Source: Planctomycetaceae bacterium
GTDB taxonomy: Bacteria; Planctomycetota; Planctomycetia; Gemmatales; Gemmataceae
Assembly: GCA_013823135.1 (NCBI GenBank)
Contig: PNLP01000041.1
Span: 1-64,000, forward strand
DNA: 64,000 nucleotides
Direction of reading: 5' to 3'
A program made the translations under genes and the position numbers. The stretch's first letter is position 1, and every line of letters begins with the position of its first letter. Below the pieces are notes generated by a model. The model did not search any database. It saw only the letters and a program-made list of their open reading frames with translations, and was not told the DNA's origin. Shown here piece by piece: positions 44,017 through 51,947 of the stretch.

Positions 44017-44049
44017 TCGGCGATCAGACAAAATGTGTCTGATCGCCGA
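44017..44049 (+). terminator. 14-bp perfect stem-loop
   Basis: TCGGCGATCAGACA and its complement (44017-44030, 44036-44049) with a 5-base loop, 14 bases after the stop at 44002. Probable terminator or attenuator before the next small gene. Confidence 0.65.
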
Positions 44050-44109
44050 CCCCTCGGTGCGCTCGAAGGAGTAGAGCATCGAGACCCCCAAGGAAAGGAG
44101 AACGCCGAG

Positions 44110-44457
44110 ATGACGAAGATCCGCCTGTTCGCGATCACCCTGGCTGCGGTTGGGGCACTCGCTGCCACCGCGGGTAACGCGGCCGCATTCGGTGGTGGGT
44201 GCAAGGGTCCGTACTGCAACCAGAGTCACTACCCCAAGAACTACTCGCTCTTCGGTAGCCATCACCAGCCCCAGCCGACGTACCAGGCTGCCCCGTGGTA
44301 CCTCTACTGGCCATACGACGGTCACTTCCAGACCCCTGCACCAGTTCAGGGGGCGTTCTACGGTCCTCCGACCGCTGGGAACTTCCCGGTGAACCCCTAC
44401 TACCCGGCTGGCCCGGCTTACGGCTACGGTCCAGGTGGTCCGAACCCACGCCCGTGA
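44110..44457 (+). CDS. Small secreted Tyr/Pro/Gly-rich protein
   Basis: 115-residue exported protein. The ATG at 44110 has a strong AAGGAGA ribosome site and gives a signal peptide (KIRLFAITLAAVGALAATAGNAAA). The mature part has two Cys (GGGCKGPYCNQSH) and repeated aromatic/Pro/Gly units (APWYLYWPYDG, YYPAGPAYGYGPGG). It has the same composition as the upstream secreted protein but is not a copy. No function is known; a surface-layer or matrix component is possible. Confidence 0.68.
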   Translation: MTKIRLFAITLAAVGALAATAGNAAAFGGGCKGPYCNQSHYPKNYSLFGSHHQPQPTYQAAPWYLYWPYDGHFQTPAPVQGAFYGPPTAGNFPVNPYYPAGPAYGYGPGGPNPRP

Positions 44458-44471
44458 GTTGATGTGTTCTG

Positions 44472-44538
44472 ACGCGAAATTCGGAATGTGGAGTGAATCC
44501 CCAGTCAGGGTGTTCACCCCAGATTCCGAATTTCGCGT
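44472..44538 (+). terminator. 16-bp stem hairpin after the small secreted gene
   Basis: ACGCGAAATTCGGAAT (44472-44487) pairs perfectly with 44523-44538; the 35-base loop has its own short complementarity. It begins 14 bases after the stop at 44457. Confidence 0.65.
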
Positions 44539-44700
44539 TGTGGAATCGAATTTCTCTGTCCGGTTTCTGGCGGCGGTTCGTTTATACTGGCAGTGAGGGT
44601 CAGAAAAATACGCTCACACTGGAACTCCTCCCACCAGACATCCATCAAACTGGTTGGTAGGCGCAATCATCAGTCACATTTTTCGGCGGGGACATCTGAG

Positions 44701-45111
44701 ATGACAGACTCGCATTATGGCGAACTTGTTCCCGTGGGTGGTGGAGATGCAATTCCCCTCGTGAACGAGGTCATGACGATCGGTCGCCGGGAATCTTGCG
44801 ACATCTGCCTCAAGTTTCAGAACATCTCTGGTGCCCACTGCGAGCTGGCACTCAAGGATGGTGTCTGGCACCTCCGCGACTTGGGCAGCACCAACGGCGT
44901 GAAGGTTAACGGAGATCGCACGTTGCGCCGGCCGCTCCGCCCTGGGGACGAGGTGAGCATCGCAGACCACCGCTTCACGATTCAGTATCAACTCCCCACC
45001 GGCAGCACGATCGAGGACGTTTTCGCCGAGGAGGAAGACGTGTTTGGTCAATCTCTGCTGGAGAAGGCCGGGTTGGCCCGACCCGCCAAGAAACCCCGCG
45101 ACCGCCGCTAA
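44701..45111 (+). CDS. FHA-domain protein
   Basis: 136-residue cytoplasmic protein consisting of one forkhead-associated domain (about 10-100) that binds phospho-threonine peptides. Signature residues are present: TIGRRESCDICL (Arg and Ser of the binding site), ISGAHCEL (SxxH) and LGSTNGVKVNG (the conserved G-S-T-N-G turn). A charged tail follows. FHA proteins usually act as readers for Hanks-type Ser/Thr kinases, and such a kinase is encoded at 56.3 kb, but no direct link is shown. The ATG at 44701 is chosen because the FHA fold begins soon after it. Confidence 0.9.
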   Translation: MTDSHYGELVPVGGGDAIPLVNEVMTIGRRESCDICLKFQNISGAHCELALKDGVWHLRDLGSTNGVKVNGDRTLRRPLRPGDEVSIADHRFTIQYQLPTGSTIEDVFAEEEDVFGQSLLEKAGLARPAKKPRDRR

Positions 45112-45127
45112 GCAATCATGCTGAACA

Positions 45128-45160
45128 AACGCCTCCTTCAAATCGCTGGGGGCGTTTTCG
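45128..45160 (+). terminator. Terminator after the FHA gene
   Basis: AACGCCTCC (45128-45136) and GGGGGCGTT (45148-45156) form a 9-bp stem with one wobble pair, followed by a short T-rich run. It lies 17 bases after the stop, before a convergent gene. Confidence 0.6.
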
Positions 45161-45189
45161 TTGTCGCACAGCCCAATATTCCGTAAACG

Positions 45190-45963
45190 TCACCAGTGCA
45201 TGACGTAGCCGCCGTCCACGTTGATGGTCTGGCCGGTCACGTTCGCGGCTCGATCGCTTGCCAGGAATACCGCCATCGCCGCGATGTCGTCGGGGGTTTG
45301 CCATCGACCCAGGGGCACGATCTTCGACACCTTCTCTCCGGCCCACGTTTCGTAATCCTTCCAGGTCTCGGGCGGTTGCGTATCGGCCCACGATTGCCAC
45401 ACGGAACGGTTCAACGGCGTCTGTACCATGCCGGGGTTCAGGCTGTTCACACGCACGCCGAACGGTGCCAGATCCTTCGCGGCACACTGTGCGAAGTTGA
45501 TCAGCCCAGCTTTCGACGCGCTGTAGGGTGGATCGGTCTGGCTGCCGATTTGCCCGGCGACCGACGCGAGGAACAGCATCGTGCCGCGTTTCTGTTCGGC
45601 GAACCCCGGCGCGAAGGCATGGGCCACGTTCACGGCACCGATCAGGTTCACACGCAGCACGCGATCCCAGTCAGAGGGGTCGAGGTTCCAGAACGGGAAG
45701 CCGAACTTCCCGGAACCGATCCCGGCCGCGAACACGATGTGATCGACTCGCCCGAACTGCTCGCGAATCTCGGCCGCGGCCCGCTTGATGGCAGTGTAAT
45801 CGGTCACGTCCGCGACGAATTGCCCGCTCCCTTGCTCTACGAATCGGATGTCGATGACCGCTGGTTTCGCGCCCTCGGCGACGAATCCCTTGGCGATGGC
45901 ACGCCCGATTCCACTGGCTCCTCCGACCACCACCGTCACGCTATCGCGTAATCCGAGGTCCAC
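45190..45963 (-). CDS. Short-chain dehydrogenase/reductase (SDR)
   Basis: 257-residue classical SDR with all catalytic parts: cofactor loop GGASGIGRAI near the N terminus, the Ser of FLASVAGQIG and the Tyr/Lys pair in PPYSASKAG. The C-terminal TGQTINVDGGY block is standard. The NNAG motif is changed to AAGIG. The sequence does not fix the substrate; family members oxidise or reduce alcohols, sugars or fatty-acyl groups. It is divergent from the TIGR02996/LRR gene and convergent with the FHA gene. Confidence 0.92.
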   Translation of the reverse strand: MDLGLRDSVTVVVGGASGIGRAIAKGFVAEGAKPAVIDIRFVEQGSGQFVADVTDYTAIKRAAAEIREQFGRVDHIVFAAGIGSGKFGFPFWNLDPSDWDRVLRVNLIGAVNVAHAFAPGFAEQKRGTMLFLASVAGQIGSQTDPPYSASKAGLINFAQCAAKDLAPFGVRVNSLNPGMVQTPLNRSVWQSWADTQPPETWKDYETWAGEKVSKIVPLGRWQTPDDIAAMAVFLASDRAANVTGQTINVDGGYVMHW

Positions 45964-46013
45964 GGCAACACCTCATCCGGGTAAATTGGGTTCACTCCGA
46001 TTGAGGATATCCG

Positions 46014-47207
46014 ATGGCTACTGGATCGCCCCGCCCCGAGTTGCTCGCACTGCTCGCTGCCGTGAAGGCCGACCCCGGCGACGACACGGTGAAACTCGTG
46101 CTCGCCGACTGGCTACAGGAACAAGATGACGAGGCCGACCGCGCCCGCGGCGAGTTCGTGCGAGAGGCAGCGAAATACGATCGTCTGGGTATCTATCACC
46201 CTGATCGGAGCGCCTCGGCTCGAAGACGAGAAGCATTGTGGGAGAAGTACCACGGGGTCTGGCTTGGACCTTTGCTGAAAGCAGGCTTCGAGATTGATAA
46301 CTGGAGCGACCATCAAATCCATGTGTCTGCTTCGATCTCTGGAATCAAGGTCGTCGGGAAGAAGGCTCTCGCAACCACGACGTCTGAGGCCTATGCGTGG
46401 GTTGATTCGTTGAGCCTCGATGAAATCAATTCTGCTCAGCTCACCAAGTTCGCGAATTCGCCGTTCCTCGATTCCCTGACTGATTTCATACTTCTCGGCG
46501 AACGTGTTTCTGAGGACTCGGTTGCGGCAGTCGTAACTAGTCCACGCGCTGCTGGATTGCAACATCTCCTTCTCCAGAAAATGACAGTACCGGTGGAGGC
46601 GATTGCGAATTCACCGTCGATGGCGAGACTTCGCAGTCTTGATCTCCAGCAGACACGCCTCACTGATGCAGGCTTCAAAGCGCTATGTGATTCGCCTCAC
46701 TTGAACTCGCTGTGGAGGTTGGAGGCTATCCAAAACCGGCTCACGATTCACGCGGCGCGGGCTTTCGCGGAGGCCAAGGGTCTCGCGGCGCTCACGAGAC
46801 TCAATCTCGGAAGAAATCGCATTGGCCCAAAGGGAACGGAAATCTTGGTCTCAGGCCCGAACGCAGGACGGCTCAGTGAATTGATCCTGTGGTCGAACGG
46901 TGTCACCGACCAAGGTGTCGAAGCGATTTGCAAACAGAAGCACCTGTGCAATCTCACTCATCTCAGCCTCAATGGCAACTTGCTTACCAATCGTTCGGCG
47001 GTTGCGATCGCGGCTGCCAAAAACCTGAGAGGGCTGTGGTACCTTGACTTGGAATCGAATGGCATCAGTAGCGTCGGGGCATTCGCCCTGGCGAACTCCC
47101 CGTATCTTGCGAACATCACAAGACTCGAGTTGGAGCGGAACCGAATCGGAAGGAAGGCATGGGCTGCGTTGGACGCACGCTTCGGCGATGCCATGCTGAG
47201 TAACTGA
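46014..47207 (+). CDS. TIGR02996-domain leucine-rich-repeat protein
   Basis: 397-residue protein of a type abundant in Gemmata-like planctomycetes. The N-terminal 45 residues are the repeat-companion domain (AVKADPGDDTVKLVLADWLQ, then EADRARGEFVR), which precedes variable repeat arrays. The rest (about 130-390) is leucine-rich repeats with the LxxLxLxxNxI pattern (for example LTRLNLGRNRIG, LWYLDLESNGIS). It has no signal peptide, so it is likely cytoplasmic. A role in protein interaction is likely, but function is not established for the family. Confidence 0.88.
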   Translation: MATGSPRPELLALLAAVKADPGDDTVKLVLADWLQEQDDEADRARGEFVREAAKYDRLGIYHPDRSASARRREALWEKYHGVWLGPLLKAGFEIDNWSDHQIHVSASISGIKVVGKKALATTTSEAYAWVDSLSLDEINSAQLTKFANSPFLDSLTDFILLGERVSEDSVAAVVTSPRAAGLQHLLLQKMTVPVEAIANSPSMARLRSLDLQQTRLTDAGFKALCDSPHLNSLWRLEAIQNRLTIHAARAFAEAKGLAALTRLNLGRNRIGPKGTEILVSGPNAGRLSELILWSNGVTDQGVEAICKQKHLCNLTHLSLNGNLLTNRSAVAIAAAKNLRGLWYLDLESNGISSVGAFALANSPYLANITRLELERNRIGRKAWAALDARFGDAMLSN

Positions 47208-47289
47208 ACCCGCGACGCGGGTTCACGTCGTCGCTACAACAACCGACGCGGGTGGAACCCCAGGAATCACGCTTGACGGAGCCTCTCCC

Positions 47290-48090
47290 ATGTCGTCAGA
47301 CGCAACCCCAACTCCAGCAGCAAACCCAGCACCGGCACCTGCCGCAGCCCCCACGCCTGCACCGACCTGGGAGCCGCTGCTGCCACTGGAACGCCGCATC
47401 CTCGGGGCGCTCGTCGAGAAGCAGAAGACCTCCAAATCGGCCGACACCTACCCGCTGTCGCTCAACTCGCTCTGGACCGCGTGCAATCAGAAGTCGAACC
47501 GCGATCCGGTGCTCGATCTGAGCGACGACGACGTCGAACAGGCGTTGCCACCGCTTCAAAAGAATGGGCTCGTCATTCGCATCACGGGCGGGCGTGTCGA
47601 GCGTTTCCGCCATAACCTTTACGACATCTGGACGCGCAACGGCGCGGAGATGGCCGTGCTCGCCGAGTTGCTACTTCGCGGCCCGCAGACCAAGGGCGAT
47701 CTACGCACCCGTGCCACGCGCATGGACCCCATCGAGACACTCGACGCTCTGGAAGTGCTCCTCAAATCGCTGACGGCGCGACGGCTTGTAGTGTATCTCA
47801 CCGATCCGGACCGCCGAGGGGCGGTTGTCACTCACGGGTTCCACACGCCGGAAGAATTGACGCGACTGAAGGCCCATTTCGCTCACGCACCGGCGTCGGC
47901 TTCCCTCGCGGATACAGACCCTGTCGCGCCATCACGGTCAGGACCGTCTGCTGATGCCGTTGCGGCTTTGGAGGCAAAGCTGACGGGAGCGATCGCCGAA
48001 ATCGACACCCTGAAAGCGAAGGTCGCGACACTCGAATCGGCACTCGCGGACGTCCGGAAGCAACTCGGGATCACTCAGCCAACGCCATAA
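47290..48090 (+). CDS. YceH/DUF480-family winged-helix protein
   Basis: 266-residue protein of the YceH (DUF480) family. The conserved core LPLERRILGALVEKQKTS...YPLSLN...ACNQKSNRDP sits at about 35-75, and the second winged-helix region AVLAELLLRGPQTKGDLR at about 120-135. A Pro/Ala-rich N terminus (1-30) and a C-terminal predicted coiled coil (about 215-260) extend it beyond the usual length of about 215. YceH proteins look like DNA-binding tandem winged helices of unknown role. The gene starts 82 bases after the TIGR02996 gene on the same strand, but a separate promoter is possible. Confidence 0.9.
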   Translation: MSSDATPTPAANPAPAPAAAPTPAPTWEPLLPLERRILGALVEKQKTSKSADTYPLSLNSLWTACNQKSNRDPVLDLSDDDVEQALPPLQKNGLVIRITGGRVERFRHNLYDIWTRNGAEMAVLAELLLRGPQTKGDLRTRATRMDPIETLDALEVLLKSLTARRLVVYLTDPDRRGAVVTHGFHTPEELTRLKAHFAHAPASASLADTDPVAPSRSGPSADAVAALEAKLTGAIAEIDTLKAKVATLESALADVRKQLGITQPTP

Positions 48091-48122
48091 AATCACCGCG
48101 ACAGTAGCAGCTACAATCCGAC

Positions 48123-48238
48123 AATCGTCCGGATAGCCAGCTTTGAGGGTTGCGCCACCAGCGGTAATTTCGTCCTGGGCTACAATTTCTGACGCCATTC
48201 TCATTTTTCACGCGCTCGAATCCAAAATCGTCCGGATA
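48123..48238. repeat. Two direct copies of a 13-mer in an intergenic region
   Basis: AATCGTCCGGATA occurs at 48123-48135 and 48226-48238, 103 bases apart, between the YceH-like gene and the next hypothetical gene. It may be a regulator site or chance; there is no other supporting structure. Confidence 0.4.
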
Positions 48239-48341
48239 ATTCGGGGATGTTCGGGAAAGGAAATGCGACTCAGGAGAAGTGATCTTCGCCAAGAGTCGAC
48301 GGATTCACTCCAACCTCACCCCTATTCCAAATACAGACCCC

Positions 48342-49049
48342 ATGACCCCCCGAGAATGGAACAAATCGAGCAAGCCGCTTGCGATGCTTGACGTGATCTA
48401 CCCCATTCGCGGGTTGGATAGCGTCGAGCCTCAAACGCGGCCTTCGCGGTTATATCTACTGGCCTGCGGTCGGAGAGTCTGGGATCGCCTCCCGCGAGTT
48501 TGCCAGGTTCTGCTTGCCCTCGCAGAAGACATCTTTGGCGATCCGCGAACGAACAAAGAATTGCGGAATCAGATCTACCCCTTCGCCGAGGCACTGGTTC
48601 TTTGCCGGGGCGAAGCGGAAGACATCAACACTATCGGCCGCGCTTTGGAATCCCTTGGCCGTGCCCGCTTCGCTGATATTCGGGTCGAGGAGAACATCGA
48701 CCCACAGGTTTGGAGTGGGTTCGCACACCTCGTGTACGGGCCATTCGACAAAAAGACTCCGAACTTCCTTCGCATCCCTCCCGAATTGCACTCTGCGCAT
48801 CTGATACGCGAGGTCTTTGGAAACCCTTTGAATCGGATGCCAGCATTTGATCCTCAGTGGCGAACTGACACCGTCGTCCAGTTGGCACGACACGCGAACA
48901 AAACCACAGAGTTCGAGATGCTCCCGATCCTGGCGGACGCACTCCAGGACGTTGGCTGCGACCGAGAAGACGTTCTGGATCACCTCCGGCACGGCGACCC
49001 ACACAGCCGTGGTTGCTGGGTACTCGAAACGATTCTGACCAACCAGTGA
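48342..49049 (+). CDS. Hypothetical protein, Gemmata-type
   Basis: 235-residue cytoplasmic protein of unknown function. The ATG at 48342 is preferred over an in-frame codon 21 triplets upstream, which adds a basic low-complexity stretch. The C-terminal block (about 175-235) has a pattern seen in many short planctomycete proteins: a Trp-Arg-Thr-Asp-Thr-Val-Val-x-L-A segment, then LPILADALQDVGCD, then a His-rich turn and GCWVLETIL. The last four codons and the stop lie inside an 82-bp perfect palindrome. No enzyme motif is seen. Confidence 0.65.
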   Translation: MTPREWNKSSKPLAMLDVIYPIRGLDSVEPQTRPSRLYLLACGRRVWDRLPRVCQVLLALAEDIFGDPRTNKELRNQIYPFAEALVLCRGEAEDINTIGRALESLGRARFADIRVEENIDPQVWSGFAHLVYGPFDKKTPNFLRIPPELHSAHLIREVFGNPLNRMPAFDPQWRTDTVVQLARHANKTTEFEMLPILADALQDVGCDREDVLDHLRHGDPHSRGCWVLETILTNQ

Positions 49050-49119
49050 GCGTCAAGAAACAGAGGCAGGCTTAACCATGGTTAAGCCTGCCTCTGTTTC
49101 TTGACGCTCACTGGTTGGT
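49038..49119. terminator. Perfect 82-bp palindrome between convergent genes
   Basis: Bases 49038-49078 and 49079-49119 are exact reverse complements (41 bp each, no loop, centre AACCATGGTT). The left arm contains the last codons and stop of the hypothetical gene; the right arm is an inverted copy of that same gene end. T-rich sequence follows. It should behave as a very strong bidirectional terminator. Such length and perfection is unusual and may have arisen by a recent inverted duplication. Confidence 0.85.
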
Positions 49120-49128
49120 TTTCTTCTG

Positions 49129-49827
49129 CTACTTCAGGTCGAACAACAGCACATCGCCCAGTTCATCGCCCGTGACCATGATCCTGGCCTCGTCTTCGAT
49201 CGCGATGGCATCGCCAGCGATCAGTTTCGATCCGTTGACCGTCGCGGCTCCGGTGGCCACATGCACGAACGCTGCACGGCCAGGCTTCAATTCGTGCGTC
49301 ACCGTTTGCCCAGGTGTGAGTTTCGTCTGATAGACGCGGGCATCCTGGTGAATCGGCAGCGATCCAGCCTCGGCTCCGGGTGACGCGACCAGCCGCCACT
49401 TCCCGACCTTCTCCACATCCAGGAAGAGCCTTTGTCCGTAACCGGGCGTGTGCCCACGGCGATCCGGAAAGAGCCAGATTTGCAGAAGGTGAACCGGTTC
49501 AGTGTCGGACGGGTTGAACTCGCTGTGCGTGATGCCGGTGCCGGCCGTCATCACCTGCCATTCGCCAGCGTGGATCACCTCGCCGTTCCCCATGCTGTCG
49601 CGGTGTTCGAGTTGCCCGCTCAGCACGCAGGTGAGGATCTCCATGTCCCGGTGTGGGTGCGTGGGGAAGCCGCCACCCGGCGCAACGCGGTCGTCGTTGA
49701 TGACCCGCAGCGTGCGGAACTGATGCCTTTTTGGGTCGAAGTAATCGCCGAACGAGAACGTGTGTTTGCTGTCGAGCCAGCCGATGTCGGTCGTGCCGCG
49801 ATCGGCTCCCTTGTAGAGCGTGAGCAT
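49129..49827 (-). CDS. Pirin-family bicupin protein (YhhW-like)
   Basis: 232-residue pirin. The first cupin carries the metal ligands in FPTHPHRDMEI, a later His in QLEHRDSMG, and Glu in GITHSEFNP. The second cupin (about 150-230) ends in the usual DVLLFDL. Bacterial pirins of this size include quercetin-2,3-dioxygenase-like enzymes such as YhhW; the natural substrate is unknown. The ATG at 49827 fits the family start (MLTLYKGADRG); a longer frame would run into the upstream hairpin. Confidence 0.92.
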   Translation of the reverse strand: MLTLYKGADRGTTDIGWLDSKHTFSFGDYFDPKRHQFRTLRVINDDRVAPGGGFPTHPHRDMEILTCVLSGQLEHRDSMGNGEVIHAGEWQVMTAGTGITHSEFNPSDTEPVHLLQIWLFPDRRGHTPGYGQRLFLDVEKVGKWRLVASPGAEAGSLPIHQDARVYQTKLTPGQTVTHELKPGRAAFVHVATGAATVNGSKLIAGDAIAIEDEARIMVTGDELGDVLLFDLK

Positions 49828-49834
49828 TGGTAAT

Positions 49835-49874
49835 TCCAGTGGTGTCGCCCAGGTCAATTGGCGACACCACTGGA
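49835..49874 (-). terminator. 15-bp stem-loop after the PepSY-TM gene
   Basis: TCCAGTGGTGTCGCC (49835-49849) pairs perfectly with 49860-49874 across a 10-base loop. It lies between the stop at 49898 and the pirin start on the same strand, so it probably separates the two transcripts. Confidence 0.65.
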
Positions 49875-49897
49875 TACCGGTCAGCGGGAGACAGCTT

Positions 49898-50947
49898 TCA
49901 GCGAGGTGTGGACGAGAGCATGTCGTGCATTCCCATCCCGAGCGCAGTGGCTGCTGCGATGCTCAAAACGAGGATCAGGAATCCGAATCTGCGGGTCGCC
50001 TTGATCTGCCACCACATGAAGATGCCGGAGACACCCCAGAAGACCATCACGAACGCCATCACATCCACGATCACGGCCCAGAACCATTTCGCGTTCTGCT
50101 CACCCGGGTAAACGTGAGTCGTGTGCAAGCGAGTCAGGAACCGGCGCGTGGAAAGTTCCTCGGGTGTGGCGATGTCGTCAGTGAGTTTGCCGCTGATGGT
50201 TCCTGTCTGGGCGTTGTACGTCACAACCCAGGTCTTCTCGCCGTCTGCCATGAGGAAGCTGAGATCAGGCACGCTCGTGACCGTGACCTCGCCCACAGGA
50301 TAACTGGTTCGTTCGAGAACCGTCGGTACGGTTGCTTTCACTCGTTCGTGCAATGGTGATTCGAGCGGGAGTGGGTCGGCGGCCTGGCTTGGCCGCGGCC
50401 CTTTCTCACCTCGACCGCCCTTGGCTCCCGCTGGCGCCCCGGCTGTTCGCACGGACCCAATTGCGAATGGCGCTTTTTCTTCCACCTTTGCTGCCGGCAA
50501 GGATCGGGCACGGACCGTCCCACCCTTCCCCAAAGCATCAAACAAAATGGAGACTTCTTGTCCATCGGCTTTCACCGTGGCGAAGGCGAACTCGCGTGTG
50601 TAGCGGACCTTCTCGGGCTGCACGAGTTGATAATCAACGGGTGGGTTCGCCCGTGTTCGAAGCATGGCAACCACCTGCTCCGCAACCGCAACCGGAGACG
50701 GGGGGTTCTCCATCGGAGTGCCCGCAAGTTCCGCACGATCGAACGTCGTCAGCGGCGCATCTGAGAACGCCGTGGGGTGATTAAACAGGAACCCCGTGGC
50801 GCCATACAGGATCGCCCACGGAAGGAGGAACAGCCCGAGATACAGATGCCCGCGTCGGACAACGTGCATCAGCCGTTTTCCGAACGGCCGACGCCGTGCG
50901 AGGGGATCGGGGTCGCTCGGGCCATCCCCATGAGGTTCAGAACTCAC
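49898..50947 (-). CDS. PepSY-associated transmembrane protein
   Basis: 349-residue inner-membrane protein of the PepSY_TM group. The N-terminal membrane helix is at about 34-55 (LGLFLLPWAILYGATGFLFNH), a large periplasmic part follows with a Gly/Lys/Pro insert, and two C-terminal helices (about 295-340) contain FWGVSGIFMWW. Relatives include PiuB-type proteins linked to iron-siderophore reduction; His residues in the membrane parts (HVVRRGHLYLG, RLHTTHVYPG) fit haem or metal ligation. The start is probably GTG at 50947, overlapping the DUF1559 gene by 11 bases after a GGGAGG site; TTG at 50950 is possible. It ends an operon with two DUF1559 genes. Confidence 0.82.
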   Translation of the reverse strand: MSSEPHGDGPSDPDPLARRRPFGKRLMHVVRRGHLYLGLFLLPWAILYGATGFLFNHPTAFSDAPLTTFDRAELAGTPMENPPSPVAVAEQVVAMLRTRANPPVDYQLVQPEKVRYTREFAFATVKADGQEVSILFDALGKGGTVRARSLPAAKVEEKAPFAIGSVRTAGAPAGAKGGRGEKGPRPSQAADPLPLESPLHERVKATVPTVLERTSYPVGEVTVTSVPDLSFLMADGEKTWVVTYNAQTGTISGKLTDDIATPEELSTRRFLTRLHTTHVYPGEQNAKWFWAVIVDVMAFVMVFWGVSGIFMWWQIKATRRFGFLILVLSIAAATALGMGMHDMLSSTPR

Positions 50948-51917
50948 CAAGCACCTCCCCGCCAGCGCGGGTACCCAGCCATAGCCACGTCGATGCGTTC
51001 ACAGCATTAGTCACGAACCTGACCGAGCCATCCATCAGCACAATGCTGACACCATTCGGGTGATAACTCCGACTCGTGACGGCCGCGTATGTTGGCAGTG
51101 TGGTTGTCTTCCCTTCCCGACTGCTGTTGAAATCCACGTCGTACAAAACACCTGCATTGGTGTAAGAAACCTTGGTATTCGGCGGGAACGTGGTTGTCAC
51201 GCCACTCTGGTGAACGCGTGCATCGACCCATTCGGTGTGGCCGGAATCCGCCTTGAAACTACCACCATAAGCCACGGCGGTCGCGGGATCGGCAGGTCGT
51301 GCTGTGCCCAAAACGGCGGGACTACCACCATCTCGAAGGTATGGGGTCCAGGCTTTCACTTCCGCGAACGCAATCGTGTTGCTCATGCCATCAGAGAAGT
51401 CACCGACCCGTGTGGCGCGATTCACCACGAACGCACCGTCTCCGGTCCCCTGCCCCGTGGTGGGGTTATACAAGAACCACGTTCCCGCGTTCGCACCGTA
51501 GTTCAGCGGGTAGTGCGTGATCGCTCCATCCGGCCGGGGTTGGTCCTTGACCTCGCTTGGACAGACCAAAATCGGAACCCGGAATTGCGTCACGGTGGGC
51601 TGGGTTGAGTACGAGATCGAGAAGTCAATCAGCCTTTGCAGGCTCTCCTGCTCCACATAGGGGAGCAACCTTGCGGGAACGCTCCAGCCGTCGCTCGTCG
51701 AGGTCGTGGAGTAGCTGCCCAACGCAGGATACGCGCCCTGTGAACTCTCGTAGTTGTGAAGGGCAAGACCCAGTTGCTTGAGATTGTTCCCACACTTCAT
51801 GCGTGCGGCGGCTTCACGAACCTTCTGGACCGCCGGCAGCAACAAGCCAATCAGTACGGCGATAATCGCGATCACCACCAACAGCTCGATCAGCGTAAAA
51901 CCTTTCTTGCGAGTCAT
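50937..51917 (-). CDS. DUF1559 prepilin-like protein
   Basis: 326-residue protein with a type IV prepilin leader (KKGFTLIELLVVIAIIAVLIG, cleavage after the Gly before FTLIE). The DUF1559 core follows: LLPAVQKVREAARMKCxNNLKQLGLALHNYE near the start, and a C-terminal block with SIVLMDGSVRFVTNAV ending in GTRAGGEVLG. The H-x-G-type DUF1559 family is expanded in planctomycetes and its members are thought to be exported, pseudopilin-like surface proteins. It follows another DUF1559 gene by 30 bases and overlaps the PepSY-TM gene. Confidence 0.93.
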   Translation of the reverse strand: MTRKKGFTLIELLVVIAIIAVLIGLLLPAVQKVREAAARMKCGNNLKQLGLALHNYESSQGAYPALGSYSTTSTSDGWSVPARLLPYVEQESLQRLIDFSISYSTQPTVTQFRVPILVCPSEVKDQPRPDGAITHYPLNYGANAGTWFLYNPTTGQGTGDGAFVVNRATRVGDFSDGMSNTIAFAEVKAWTPYLRDGGSPAVLGTARPADPATAVAYGGSFKADSGHTEWVDARVHQSGVTTTFPPNTKVSYTNAGVLYDVDFNSSREGKTTTLPTYAAVTSRSYHPNGVSIVLMDGSVRFVTNAVNASTWLWLGTRAGGEVLGEF

Positions 51918-51947
51918 TCGTCACCCTCGTGTTGGTTTGGTTGAGGA

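Noticed and set aside
47938..48292. Short minus-strand frames with YPDD sequences near the two 13-mers
   Set aside because: The similarity is just the repeated 13-mer; no start signal or conserved pattern.
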